From positions 119,710,126 through 119,774,125 of the forward strand of contig CP136069.1 of NCBI GenBank assembly GCA_032622095.1: a stretch of DNA of 64,000 bases. Reading direction: 5' to 3'. Source of the stretch: Siphonodentalium dalli (lineage: Eukaryota > Mollusca > Scaphopoda > Gadilida > Siphonodentaliidae). This document shows positions 47,323 through 58,529 of the stretch, piece by piece. The translations under genes were made by a program, and so were the position numbers. The notes below the pieces were generated by a model. That model was given only the letters and a program-made list of their open reading frames with translations. It ran no database searches and was not told the origin of the DNA. Position 1 is the first letter of the stretch, and every line of letters begins with the position of its first letter.

Positions 47323-47381
47323 CTGTTGAGAGGATCGACATTAGTCGATTTTTGGTTACCTTCTAACTGAACACGTGTATT

Positions 47382-48679
47382 ATGACTTCTTTGGAAATCT
47401 TTGCATCGGACTCCGACGATGATCGCAGTTTTTTGGGGTTCACTTCGGATAAGGAAGAAGTGACAGACTTAGAACCTCCCAAGACGTTGTCGTCGGTAGT
47501 CTCTATACCGAAGTCGAAGAAACGGTGTAAACCCCTCGTCCATTCGGACATTGAGTCCACCAAGGGCGGGGATGGTTGGATTGATTATAAGTTATTAGGG
47601 GACACCCCGGGCATGTCATCTTCAAACATATCGTCTCGCAAATGGGGTTCGTCGAAGTCCGGTCCCGCTTCAGGTATTTCTAAAACGTCAACTTCCGGGA
47701 ATCGTGGGTTTCTTCCGTCTTCATCATGGAATAGCGGTGGTTTTCTACCTTTCCAAGACGAGCCACAGGCCAAACGGATTAAAGGGAAACAACAGGAACG
47801 TAGCACAGCTACAGCGAACCGTTGTCCAAAGTGTAGTGCTCGACATCGTTCGAAATCAACGACTAAGTCTGTAGACGCTAAACTAACTAAAACTACACCA
47901 AGTTACCCCTTTGGTGATCATGACCTGTTTGAGGTCAAAGGGCAGCTTCTCGGTCATCTTTTCATGAACATTCTTCATCTGGGAGTATTGCTACTGATCA
48001 GGACAATGACAGTGATACTAGGTATTCACATCGTCCTTGCTATACTATCCCTAAAAGGAAGCCCAAATCAACTGGTCCTGCTGTGCAGTTTTCCTTCCAG
48101 GGGCTCAGGTCAACACAAAGTTCTATGGAGGACAATGTTGAGGCCATTTTTGGAAATACTACTGATGAGCATAGCTCAGACTCATATATTTCCGACTTTG
48201 AGTTACCTGAAGTTAGCTTGAGCAAGACAAGTCCTTCCGGTCCACCGGCTGATGCCAGACTGGCCAAGTTTATAATAGGAGCGTGCACTACCCGACCAGC
48301 TCCAGAGAAGATTGATGCCTTGGTTAAAAGCCACCCGATACCTGATAATGCTCAAGATCTTAATTTACAGAAAGTGCAGAAAATCAATGCTGGGGCGATG
48401 ATGGCTAGCCTTAAAATGATGCAACAGCTAAAGAAATAACAACCAGACATGTCTTTAGTCAAATCATTAGCTACCGAATCACTGGCTCTTCAAGGAACAG
48501 TGACCTTTGAACTCTCAATGACCCGCAGAAATGCGTTAATATTCCCGGTGTTGGGAGGAGAATTCAGAGAGCTCTATTCCAACGACAAGTCCTTCTCCAC
48601 TTTGTTGTTTGGAGACGATGTCGGCCGGAACATTAACGACACCTCGGAATTTAATAAGTCTTCAAGCTCATCAAAATGA
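47382..48679 (+). pseudogene. DIRS gag-like protein, broken
   Basis: It opens with an ATG at 47382 (MTSLEIFASDSDDDRSF), is acidic then Ser-rich, and includes a short Cys pair (RCPKCSARH) around codon 148. The frame changes between about 47930 and 48083. The second part (acidic, then PSGPPADARLAKFI) has one in-frame TAA at 48437 and resumes as a C-terminal region containing LLFGDDVGRN, a FGDD-type motif I associate with DIRS gag proteins. At least one frameshift and one stop disable it. The downstream stretch 48740-48850 is rich in Lys/Trp/Pro in another frame and probably belongs to the gag/RT junction. Confidence 0.75.
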
Positions 48680-48898
48680 TTTGTAAAGAAATACCGTTAC
48701 AAGTCCATGTGAAACTTCATATCACAGCCAGGCTGGTTTTTTAGACAAACGAAAAACCGGGCAGTGGACTCCACACAATGGCAAAAAGTTTGCTCCCCAA
48801 TGGAAGCCGAAGTACCCATACGCCAAACGTCGGGGCAACCAGTACCCAGGAAAACGTTACTGGTGAGTACCGATCAATCATTATCTAATGACACTAAA

Positions 48899-50725
48899 TT
48901 TGTAGCAGGGACTACAGTTTGTTGTTTAGATAATTGGGCATGCCATATGTCTGATAAATGGATTTTGAACACTGTTCAAGGCTATAAAATTGAATTTTCT
49001 GCGACACCTTACGAAATTCATTCCAAAACCTAATAAGTTGAATAAAACTGAATCTGAAATCTTGCACAACAAAATACTGTCCATGTATAACAGTGGCGTT
49101 ATTGTTGAAACTGAACATGAATCGCGGGAATTTATCTCCAATATTTTTCTACGGCCCAAGAAATCAGGTGGTCATAGATCGGTATTCAACCTGCAGCATC
49201 TCAATAAATTTGTAGAATACATGCATTTCAAACAGGAAACAATACAAATAGTGCTCGAAGGCATTAGTAAGGATGAATTCTTCACATCTGTTGATCTTGA
49301 AAAAGCGTACTTCAGCTTACGCATCCATCCAAATCACTGGAAGTATCTCAAGTTTTATTTTACCCACGAATAAATAAACTTCTGGCTTTTACAGTTCTTA
49401 AGTTTGGGTTGTCATCAGCTCCGAGAGTATTTACGAAAGTTTTGAAGCCGTTATATGCTCACTTACGATCATGTGGCATCAAATCGTTTTACTATATTGA
49501 CGATTCGTTGATAACAAATAGCAGGGAGCCAACTTGCCCAGAAAACACCCAATATTTGATTCATATCTTGCAAGCATTAGGTTTCTGCATTAATTGGGAA
49601 AAATCTACACTTCAACCCAAACAATCAATTACATATTTGGGATTCGTTATTGACTCCAAAGCATTCAAGGTTTCATTACCCAGTGATAAAATCCGACATA
49701 TTATTGACCAATCGCAGAAATTTGCAAGAAACCCGAAGCCCAAAATTAGAGACACCTCAAAATTGATTGGCTATTATAATGCTGCGTCCAGGGCTATTCA
49801 TCTCAGTCAATTTCATTATTGGCACCTTGATCATGACAAAAATCGTGCACTAATATTATGTAATAATGATTATGATGGTTACATGTCCCTCTCTACTGAG
49901 GCTATCGCAGAAGTGACCTGGTGGATTGATAACATTATATCAATGAATGGTCGCCCTATTCGATTTGATAAATTATCAGCGACACTGACAACTGACACTT
50001 CCTTTCAAGGCTGGGGGGCCACCAACAGATTTATGTCTGTCAATAGTCGTTGGTCACAGGCTGACAGTTCCCATCATATAAATTTGCTTGAACTCAAAGC
50101 AGTTCAATTGGGTTTGCTACATTTATATACTGACGCCCAGTCGCAGCATATTCACATTAAATCCGATAACACAACAGCAGTTGCTTACATCAATAATTAC
50201 GGAGGCCCATCGTTGGCGCTTCACTGTTTGAGTAAAGAAATTCATGTCTGGGCTCTGAACAGAAACATACAATTATCAGCATCCCACATTCCGGGAGCTC
50301 AAAATGAAGCTGATTTTTTGTCCCGTCATTTTGATGACAATATGGAATGGCAACTCAATACCAATATCTTTGATGAAATCTGTTTCCATATCCGACCTTG
50401 GCAACCGAACGTCGATTTATTTGCTACTCATTTGAATAGTCAACTACCACAGTTTTATTCGTGGGATTTCAATACTAAGGCTATTGGGACTGATGCCTTC
50501 AATCAAATGTGGAACATTCTTAAACCTTATCTTTTTCCACCTTTCAGAATGATTATGAGGTCACTACAAAAGATCCAAGACGACAAGGTAGATATTGCAC
50601 TGCTAATAGTACCATGGTGGCCAACACAGCCCTGGTTCCCAGTTTTACTAAGCTTGTGCAAGGCAGATCCGTTTCTTTTACCTCCCACAGCACCACGCTA
50701 TTCCAAATGCCACTATCGAACATGA
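48899..50725 (+). pseudogene. DIRS reverse transcriptase and RNase H, broken
   Basis: The RT begins in one frame (FVAGTTVCCLDNW), shifts near 48990, and runs FIPKPNKLNKTE to SGGHRSVFNLQHLNKFV. Motif A is FFTSVDLEKAYFSL, motif B SSAPRVFTK and motif C YYIDDSLI. A second shift or stop lies at 49371-49409. RNase H follows: first Asp in LTTDTS, Glu in LLELKAVQ, Asp in KSDNTTAV and final Asp in NEADFLSRHF, so all four catalytic acids are kept. The tail has DLFATHLN and PPFRMI motifs. The core from 49409 to 50725 is open for 438 codons, so decay is mild. It overlaps the recombinase ORF at its 3' end, as in other DIRS elements. Confidence 0.9.
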
Positions 50726-51677
50726 TTCACCCTCTGCTCTGCTCTGCTACCAAAAATGCAGCTACTCGCTTGCATGATATCCGGCAGAGGTGTGCAACAT
50801 CAGGCTTATCAGAGCACTCTGTCAATTACATCATTGACTCATGGAAACCAGCTACCAACAAACAATATGGGCTGGCTTGTGAGCAGTGGCATTTGTGGTG
50901 TATTGAACAATCATGCGATCCCATTCACCCGACTGAGGCTACCTTAGCAAATTATTTGTCAACCTTGGCACATCAAGGCAAATGTTACAGTGTGATTAAT
51001 ACCCACCGTTCAGCTATTAACCAGACATTATTGTTATTAACGGGGGGAAAATATTCAAACTCTCCTCTGATAGTTCGGATTATGAAAGGTATCTTTCTAT
51101 CTAAGCCACCTAAACCAAGATACAATGGGTTTTGGGATTTGTCACTTTTACTGGCAAAATGCCAATCTATGACACCTCATACTAATTTAACCTTACACCA
51201 ATTGACACTGAAATCAGTCAGTTTGTTGGCAGCTCACTACAGCACAACAATCGCAAACTTTGGCACTTATTCATATTGATCATATCCAATGGACTGCGGA
51301 CGGGGTGCTTTGTCATATCCCTCATCATTTGAAAACATCAAGTCCATCAAACCCATAACCTGCGTTAGAATTACGGCACTTTAACAACAAAGATTTGTGT
51401 GTGGTACTTACTTTGAAAGATTACCTTACCCGTACACAAGATTGTCGGAAAGATAGATACCTTATCATTTCTGCTAAAACTTTGCGCAAAGTTTCTTCTG
51501 CCATCTCGATGGATACTGTCTATGATGACAGATGCGGGGGTGAATACGGCTTTGTTCAAAGCACACTCCATTCGGGGGGCAGCAACCTCCACTGCATTAA
51601 ATAGTGGTGTATCTCTGCACACCATTCTGAAAACTGTGAATTGGACATCGGCTGCTACTTTTTATAAATTCTATTAG
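50614..51677 (+). pseudogene. DIRS tyrosine recombinase, broken
   Basis: The open part (50614-51279) carries the N-terminal core-binding region: ATRLHDIRQRCATSGLS, then SWKPATNKQYGLACEQWHLW and LANYLSTLA. It then loses frame at 51279. The catalytic C-terminus is visible in frame from 51555 to 51677: KAHSIRGAATSTALNSG with the second catalytic Arg, then ILKTVNWTSAATFYKFY with the nucleophile Tyr just before TAG. Trp-Thr occupies the position of the usual His/Trp. The intermediate 51280-51555 is in shifted frames. This enzyme would integrate the circular cDNA intermediate; this copy cannot make it. Confidence 0.85.
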
Positions 51678-51929
51678 AGATCGGACCCAGCGAAGCCCAC
51701 TGATGGATCTCTTTTTGCCGCAGCAATCTTGACTGGGTCTGCTAGGACGGATCGAGGACCACTGACCAAGGACTAGTTTCTCAGTATTACTTTCGTGATG
51801 CCAAGTGCTCAGTTGAACTTTCAGTTTTGTATACTATCTATTATCTTTTGGCAGGATTACACCTCAGTGCTATGTTGTCGTTTGTGATCTTCCTACCAGT
51901 ATCCAATTGTTGACTTTAAACTTGCTATT

Positions 51930-52302
51930 TAATCCCGAACATATGAGCTTATGGGAATAGAATGCTCCCCTCATCCAAGACTGGATGAAGGATGAGGGGA
52001 ATTCTATTAACATAAGTGAATATGTGAGGGATGACTTCCGACCTCTTCCCCCCACCCTTTTGCACAACAATTGGGTGACTCTTTAAAAAGTGATGGGTCA
52101 ACGACGGCTATGGGTCGATGCGCAGGTCACACGAGCGCACGGACTCGCATGCTTTTTGTTTCACTCACTCGACCCACACTACGAACAGAGATCGATTGAC
52201 CCCTCAACAGCTATAGCTATATGCTATTTAATCCCTCACATATTCACTTATGTTCATAGAATTCCCCTCATCCTTCATCCAGTCTTGGATGAGGGGAGCA
52301 TT
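51930..52302. repeat. hairpin and inverted repeat complex at DIRS right end
   Basis: A hairpin of about 100 bp (51930-52032) has arms meeting near CCCTCATCC-AAGACT-GGATGA. The 72-bp segment 51961-52032 is repeated in inverse at 52231-52302 with a single mismatch. The two copies flank the right terminal repeat symmetrically. DIRS elements carry internal complementary regions used in replication; whether this is that region or a separate foldback element is uncertain. Confidence 0.8.
52085..52157 (-). repeat. DIRS right inverted terminal repeat
   Basis: It is the partner of the left repeat, read AAAAAGTGATGGGTC through GCATGCTTTTT on the plus strand. It is flanked on both sides by further inverted structures (51961-52032 and 52231-52302). 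Confidence 0.92.
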
Positions 52303-52989
52303 TTCCACCACTAAAATTTTAAATAAATACAATAAAAGGCTTATCTATCTAAAATATGATGCAATTTCCCAAACCAGCCAATGTAAACATACTGACAGTT
52401 ATTCTATCGTATACCCTGATTGACTTGTCATGTGTCAGAAGATTTAACTTCCCCCATAATACATTACACTGTGTTATGTTAATCATTGGGATTGGACAAT
52501 TTCATATTGGAGTTCTGATTGATAGCAAGGCTTAAAGAAAAGAGTTTTTTTCTCCGATAACCCGACCCAGACCATATTTTGAAGCACATTTTATTGTGTA
52601 TTCAGATTATTTTAAAGTCTATAATAAATGTCTTTTGATGAGTTAAAGACTGTTGTGCATTATCTATAAACTCTTTAAAATGAGGTCATATAGTTCATGG
52701 TAATTGCATGAAGCTAGACTTGGACATTGAACTAGAATTGTTTTATCTATACATGTAGCATTATTTAACTTTTATTAAGAGAATTAAATGATGTTTACGG
52801 AGACTGAATGAAAACTACAAGTAGGACTAACATCCCTTATAAATGTTCAAATGATTATGACAACTTAGGACCGAAAGCTTGAACAGCCAAAATTTCTATG
52901 TGATGCGTGCAAGTCCTGAATGCGAAATTATGCCAAAAATAAGTTTTGGGTTTGTCAAGAAAATTTGAAAGCTGAAAAATCTAACTTAC
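52303..52989. other. laminin intron, no gene seen
   Basis: It contains a CCGATAACCCGACCCAG fragment related to the ends of 61856-63566, otherwise unrecognised. Confidence 0.45.
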
Positions 52990-53080
52990 TGCAGATATTC
53001 TGTTGGTGCAGCTCCACCAATATAGACATCATCTGAGAAACTCAATTCTGGGAAGGCGACTGTAGAACTATTCCTGGCCA
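52990..53080 (-). CDS. LAMA: laminin alpha exon: LG2 middle
   Basis: This 91-nt exon has the acceptor TCTTCCAG and the consensus donor GTAAGT. It encodes the segment ARNSSTVAFPELSF followed by DDVYIGGAAPTEYL, the 'xxVYIGG' strand that normally follows the VDG turn in LG domains. NSS is a possible N-glycosylation site. The two terminal bases CA join G of the next exon to make Gln. The DIRS element and several other repeats occupy the following 11.4-kb intron. Confidence 0.9.
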
Positions 53081-54212
53081 CTGGAAGATTTTAATGGAAA
53101 TTGAATAAAACTTGGATTTAGTTTCACGGTTTGAAATCCGTTGTAAGTGAGGCGAATTAAAATTGTTTCAGAACTTTTGATAGTTAAGAATCAGCATAAT
53201 GTGCCAAAGTCAAATTACGAGGGCCATAGCCCAGAGTGGGGGGCGGGTACAGAAGGGGTAACACATGGATTTCCATACTGCAGTTCTGTTTCTGGCAATG
53301 AAAATGTTTTTTCATTAACAGCAATTGACATCTATCACGTTTCAGCCGAATTACTGTAATATTTTTCAACGAAAAAAAAACATTTCTACACAAATCAGAT
53401 GTTGCCAATAGCGCAAATAAATTTTTATTCTCACCAGTGTTTGTCACGTGATTCAGTGATTTGCATTGAAAATTAATATAAAGCCCTAAGATGTAGCACC
53501 AAATGCATTCAGAAAGAGTTCATAGTGACCACATTATGACCTCTACATACAGTCAGTTTTTTAGGCAACAACAAGGGGCCGAAAATGGGTGCCATTCCCA
53601 AAGGTCCCAAAGGGAAATATTAAGGTTTATTCCCAATTTTTGACCCAGAAATTCACAATTCTCTCTTTTTCTGAACAAAAACGTCCTATTAATTTTATGA
53701 ACATAAAAATGCTTGTTCCTATATCTCTAAATAATCCCAATTATAAGCTTCTATGGCACATATGGAAAGGGCCTGGAAAAGCCTGGAACCCTTTCCGAAA
53801 ATGGGTTGAAAAATTCCTGGAAAATGGTTTCCACAGAGATTACTTTATCCTTCAAGAAATTCCATTCCCAGACATACTTTTCATCACAATTTTTTTCATA
53901 CTTCTGATACTTCTGAATCTTATTGTTATATATGCTGCATAAAAAAGACCTATTTTTTAATTTTCTAAGTCAACAATTTCTATCAAAAGGGAACTTCTTT
54001 TCATATCATATATTAGGTGTGTATATATATGATATACATATAATTTATTTAATTAACATATTTGACCACAGGAATGCAACAACACCAGCAAGCAATTACT
54101 AGATTTAGAATGAAGCTTAACGATTATTTTACAGAGATATATTAATTCACAGTCAATATCTTCAAATTGTATATATCAATGAATAAAAAGAAGATATATT
54201 TCTTCATCCTAC
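53081..54212. other. laminin intron with a 117-codon chance ORF
   Basis: An open frame at 53589-53942 begins at GTG, not ATG, and ends in a hydrophobic run. It has no recognisable domain, so I do not call it a gene. Confidence 0.45.
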
Positions 54213-54562
54213 CTTCACTGCCATCAACAAGCAGGGAAGCTTCGTTTTTGTCTCGACTAGCTTGCAAACGATGCCACTGTCCATCAGAGTAGGATCCTGG
54301 AGATATGACCGTAATATTAACATCTATGAGATGACTATGAACCGTGAATACAACTAGTCCACTTTTCAGCTCCAAGGCCATGTAATCAGCACCACCTGTG
54401 CACATCAGGAACAATAACCCTTCGTCGTAGATAGTTTTGATACTTATTATGATGTCAGCACTCATGGTAGGGTTCCATCCGTGCAGAGCTCTGTCCAAAA
54501 CTAAGTATCCACTTCCATCTAAACTAAATGCAGTGCTGCTTGGATGTCTGAGAGAGTAGTCC
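54213..54562 (-). CDS. LAMA: laminin alpha exon: most of LG2
   Basis: This is the largest exon seen (350 nt, 116 whole codons). The acceptor is TTTCTTTAG and the donor GTAGGA. It begins with the LG1-LG2 connector (DYSLRHPSS), then the first LG2 strand around GSGYLVLDRAL, the core GLLFLMCTGGADYMALEL, the turn SDGQWHRLQASRD, and the strand ASLLVDGSE. The xGQWHxL and LLVDG motifs are hallmarks of LG beta-sandwiches. N-glycosylation is possible at NIT. The exon ends with a single G that completes a Val codon with TG of the next exon. Confidence 0.93.
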
Positions 54563-55070
54563 CTAAAGAAATGAAGAGCTGGTTAGAAACCAATAAAAAG
54601 TTCAAATTTCAACATTTAGTCAAACCAAACATGACAATAAATTAAACAGGTGGCCATTAAAACATTAAAACAGGTGGGCAGAGCTTGAATTTGATTCTGA
54701 ATAGTAATTTCTTACTTGAATGTACATTGAACCAAATGTGAAATATTTAACCATCCACAATGGCACTGTCATTCTGTACGTGTTCATTACACAACCCCCA
54801 TTTCTAGAATCCATTAATTGAAAAAAAAGCCGTGTAATTTTTATCTAAATCTGAGAGCACTTGTCTTGTCATTTGTGATGATGCTTTTATTTTATAGTTT
54901 CGGTCGTTTTCATGGTCGAAGTAAATGTCATTTATGCTGTGTGGGGTTGACGTCGTCTAATTCCACATACTTGTGTTGAATTGCTTAAAAAAATTACATG
55001 GCCTAAAACGACTTAACGGTGGTGTGTTTTTTCAAGAACAGGCGAGTAATAAAATTTATTACATTCCTAT

Positions 55071-56055
55071 TAGAGTTTAAACCTCGGGAATTCCTGGTTC
55101 CCGGGTCCCATACTCATTCCAGTTTCCCGAGAATATGATTTGTAGGAACCAGGAACTGGGAACATTGTTAACACTTGGTATATCATACATTAGTGGACAC
55201 CAGCAGCACATAATTTTGTTTAATTTGTCCACCGCGGTGCATTGTGTAAAATATATTAATTATATATCTGATAATTTTATATAAAGTGTGGGTAGAATTT
55301 ACCAAGCTATCGTCTAAGGCTTAAGGACTTTAGGTTTGGTCTTGAGGCCCATGCAGCCATGACTTCCAGTCATGAGTCACGATGTAGTCTCATGCACCTC
55401 TTCGTGGAAAACAAGACTTTTACAACATAGATCAAATTATCAATAGCGGTGTTGCATCAGCAATCTCAGGCTTTTCTCAGCGACAAATGCATGGACTAAA
55501 ATGGGATACTCCGGGAACTAACAAGCCACTGAGTGACTTGGTAGTGAGTTTTGACTTGGTGTTGCCCCGAAATATACTTTTCAATACTACGTCCACTCCC
55601 AAGAAAATAAAGAAATCAGGACACTAAACAGTAATGGAAATTGATATACAAATATATAGACTATATAGTTTCTTTTGTCTTCTCTTAAGTTAACGTACAA
55701 AGTTACGAGATGCCAAGAGAAGAACTGCAATGTCGGCAACATTTTGACATTTCCTTTAAAGTTTGGGAAGTCGGAATGATGGTTTTATGTTTTCCAACTT
55801 GTGTTGTGTTATGTTGTATAGGATTGTGTGGTCCAAGGAGGTCAATTATAACAATTTGGAATATCCTTTAGTTGATCTAAATTATAATTATTACCATCCA
55901 TGTCAACCAAACTGGCCAAATTGTGCATATATATAGCCCATATTATGCAACGTGTGTATACATTTCCCCGGAATGTTCCCATGCAGTTTCTGGTTCTGAA
56001 GGGGTTTCATTCCCTGTTCCTGTTTTTTAAATTCCCGGGAATATATTGAACTCTA
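55071..56055. mobile_element. 985-bp hAT-like non-autonomous element
   Basis: The ends are TAGAGTTTAA and TTGAACTCTA, with an exact 8-bp duplication ATTCCTAT at 55063-55070 and 56056-56063. Subterminal GGAACC/TTCCCGGGAA words occur at both ends. It contains no ORF of note and lies in the intron between the LG1 and LG2 exons. Confidence 0.9.
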
Positions 56056-56442
56056 ATTCCTATGTGTGATATATACCTTGATTTCTCCAGTGATTATGAA
56101 TGATAGTTTCACTAGTGAATTATGTCACTTTAAATAGCGTGTTTTGGATTCATACACACTATCAAAATTTATGTAACAAATATGGTGGTATGATTCAGAT
56201 TTCTAGTAAATGAGAGGTTAATAGTGGAATATGATAAACAGAATAATCAAATGATTGAACTGATGACATGAATTAATTCGAGACAGGGACTATTTTGTTC
56301 GCATTTAATTGTACAACACCACCAGTTTAGTAAAGTGATTATTCTCTATATAATCTAATCAGGCGATTGGATTCGAACCAAACCAATTTGTGACAGTGAA
56401 TTGAATTGAATCTCAAATGATCTGTAGGGCTCTACTATTTAC

Positions 56443-56564
56443 CTTTCTGTCCTTCCAATGTAGTTGTTAAAAGCTCCAACATAGTTCCATAGGCCAACAG
56501 GCTTTCCATTAAATGTCAATGCTTCCATACCACCAGTAAAATTATCAATGACATCAAAAGGCAT
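56443..56564 (-). CDS. LAMA: laminin alpha exon: C-terminal edge of LG1
   Basis: This 122-nt exon encodes 40 codons plus two bases. It is preceded by TTTTATAG and followed by the donor GTAAAT. It carries FTGGMEALTFNGKPVGLWN, which corresponds to the last strands of laminin LG1, where family members usually read DGCIGEA...GLWNF. The usual cysteine in the DGC position is glycine here, and the region after GLWN also lacks its partner cysteine. The exon ends AG and joins the G of the next exon to make an Arg codon. It is the most upstream exon I can place; the rest of LG1 must lie in unrecognised sequence to the right or beyond the window. Confidence 0.85.
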
Positions 56565-56748
56565 CTATAAAATATAAAAGAAATTAGAGCTACTATCAAA
56601 AACATAAAATGAAAACCTCTACACTGGCTAAAGTTTTTTAACTTTATCATTCAACGCTTGGCAATGGTGTGACTGTCCCAAGGATACCCTTCCACTTCAG
56701 CAGGAAATGTGGCAGCCCATATTAAGGTATTTCTGAGGCATGAAGGGC

Positions 56749-56963
56749 AATAGCTTACTAAATACTCATTGATGAGTAGTTCACTTAGGAAATATTCATG
56801 TAATTAGTTATTATCTGAACAATGAGTAGGAATCCTTCTGCAGTTTTAAAATAAGTTGCCTGCTGATATATTTCTTGAACATGCCTCCAGATGAATAATA
56901 GACCATTCCAATATATACTTTTATAACTGAATTGGAGAATCCATTTAATAAAGAAGGGGTTAA
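56749..56963. mobile_element. TCTATACTAAATACTCAT family copy near LG1 exon
   Basis: It contains TACTAAATACTCATTGATGA through CCATTTAATAAAGAAGGGG and ends in TTAA. It lies about 185 bp upstream of the LG1 exon. Confidence 0.7.
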
Positions 56964-56984
56964 GGTACATGTACCTCAAAATCT

Positions 56985-57570
56985 CAGAAGTATAAGTCCG
57001 GGCGGAGGTTAATATCTACAGAGGAAGTATAGGTCCAGGCGGAGGTTAATATCTACACAGAGGAAGTATAGGTCCGGGCGGAGGTTAATTATCTACAGAG
57101 GAAGCATAGGTCCGAGCAATGATTAATATCTACAAGAGGAAGCATAGGTCCCGGGTGGAGGTTAATATCTACACAGAGGAAGCATAGGTCCGGACGGAGG
57201 TTAATATATACACAGGAAGCATAGGTCCGGGCGGAGGTTAATATCTACACAGAGGAAGTACAGGTCTGGGCTGAGGTTAATATCTACAGAGGAAGCTTAG
57301 GTCCGAGCAATGATTAATATCTACACAGAGGAAGTATAGGTCCAGGCGATGGTTAATATCTACACAGAGGAAGTATTGGTCCGGGCGGAGGTTAATATCT
57401 ACACAGAGGAAGTATAGTTCCGGGCGGAGGTTAATATCTACACAGAGGAAGTATAGGTCCAGGCAGAGGTTAATATCTACACAGAGGAAGTATAGGTCTG
57501 GGCAGAGGAAATAGGTCCCAGCGGAGGTGAATATCTACAAAGAGGAAGTATATGACCAGGCAGAGGTTAA
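56985..57570. repeat. 39-bp minisatellite, main block
   Basis: About 14 units of GGAAGTATAGGTCCGGGCGG plus AGGTTAATATCTACACAGA, several with deletions. It lies just upstream of the LG1 exon in transcript sense. Confidence 0.9.
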
Positions 57571-58529
57571 TGTTTCGGGAAAATAATGTCACCACCAATC
57601 TTGCAAAGTATCTTTATTAAAAGAGCTTCAAGCTGAAAGAACTACAAATGGAATAATTGATTAATACAAAACCAACCTGCTGGGTAGTATACATTATTAT
57701 GATTGAGTAGCACAAGCGAGCACATCACATACAAACGGACATATAATGCATGTAGGCCACATGAGCGCGACTCACAACAAATGCACCATGTACCAAACGG
57801 TTGTGACAAACCATATACAGACAATTGACAAATGATAAATCGTTCATGCAAAACGATACAAATATACACAAAACATCCACATAAAGTCCGACCACACACA
57901 TGCGAGATTATGCATACACATGCATTTCGACCATACGCTTGCGAGATATGTTAAATAATGACAATATGAAAGCAATGCATACTACAAAGTAAACAATGTA
58001 ACATCAACTTATGGATAATCCGTACATATATGTGTTTGTGTAATAAATCGCAAAGATAACATCACATTGCATAAATACCAATGGAATTAATATAAAACTT
58101 ACCAAATGGAAATAAGGTATTCAGAAGAATAGACAGGGGAGAAGAGACAGCCCGAGAGAAGCCAATGCGAGGCTAACATAGAAGTTGCGTGATAGTGAGC
58201 GACAGAGAAAGGTACAGAGAAACAGAAGAGTACATTGGACATAAACTAAACCTACACATTGGCGGGATTAGTTCTGTTCACAACAGCACTTCTTGAATCT
58301 ATTGTCAGTCAGTTCATTCTGAGGAATTCAATGTCAATCAATTCTATTCCTTTCATTCAACCACGACTGCAACATGCAAAGTTCGCGCCAACAATCAAGC
58401 TTATCACCGTGGATTTTAATATATTGGTTCCTGATAACAGTACCCATTGAAGTTGCTCCAATATAAATTCAGTCTATAGTGTTAACAGTATATCAATAGA
58501 TTCAATACACACATCGATATCAGCTCGTG
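57571..58529. other. 960-bp insert between minisatellite blocks
   Basis: Unrelated sequence splits the 39-bp array. On the minus strand it has a consensus GTAAGT at about 58103 and an AATAAAG at about 57615, as a transcript end might have. The longest ORFs are 85 codons (minus) and 63 codons (plus) without recognisable domains. The nature of the insert is unknown. Confidence 0.4.

Larger units (their letters stand above)
47250..52157 (+). mobile_element. DIRS-type tyrosine-recombinase retrotransposon, degenerate
   Basis: The element is about 4.9 kb and is bounded by 73-bp inverted repeats at 47250-47322 and 52085-52157 that differ at four positions. It encodes, in order, a gag-like protein, reverse transcriptase with RNase H, and a tyrosine recombinase overlapping the RT end in another frame. 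This order and the absence of LTRs, integrase or target duplication define the DIRS group, which integrates a circular DNA by recombinase. All three proteins carry frameshifts or stops, so this copy is dead. It lies antisense in a laminin intron and abuts a dispersed GACGGACGGACA repeat on its left. Confidence 0.9.
1..56564 (-). other. LAMA: laminin alpha chain gene, partial (LG1 end to LG5)
   Basis: This is the gene-level entry for 15 minus-strand exons. Laminin alpha chains are secreted basement-membrane subunits; their five C-terminal laminin G domains bind integrins, dystroglycan and sulfated glycans. The exons, in order, give the end of LG1, LG2, LG3, a Thr-rich linker, LG4 and LG5, which is the alpha1/alpha2-type arrangement. 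Each exon has AG at its 5' edge and GT at its 3' edge, and codon phase is continuous across all 14 junctions (2,405 nt in total). No start, signal peptide or stop codon is inside the window. Introns range from about 1.1 to 11.4 kb and are full of mobile elements. The family call is strong; which alpha paralogue this is cannot be decided here. Confidence 0.93.

Noticed and set aside
53589-53942. 117-codon ORF with a hydrophobic C-terminus
   Set aside because: It starts at GTG, has no recognisable family, and lies in repeat-like intron sequence.
56365-56380. GGTTCGAATCC on the minus strand, a tRNA B-box
   Set aside because: No cloverleaf or A-box can be fitted around it.
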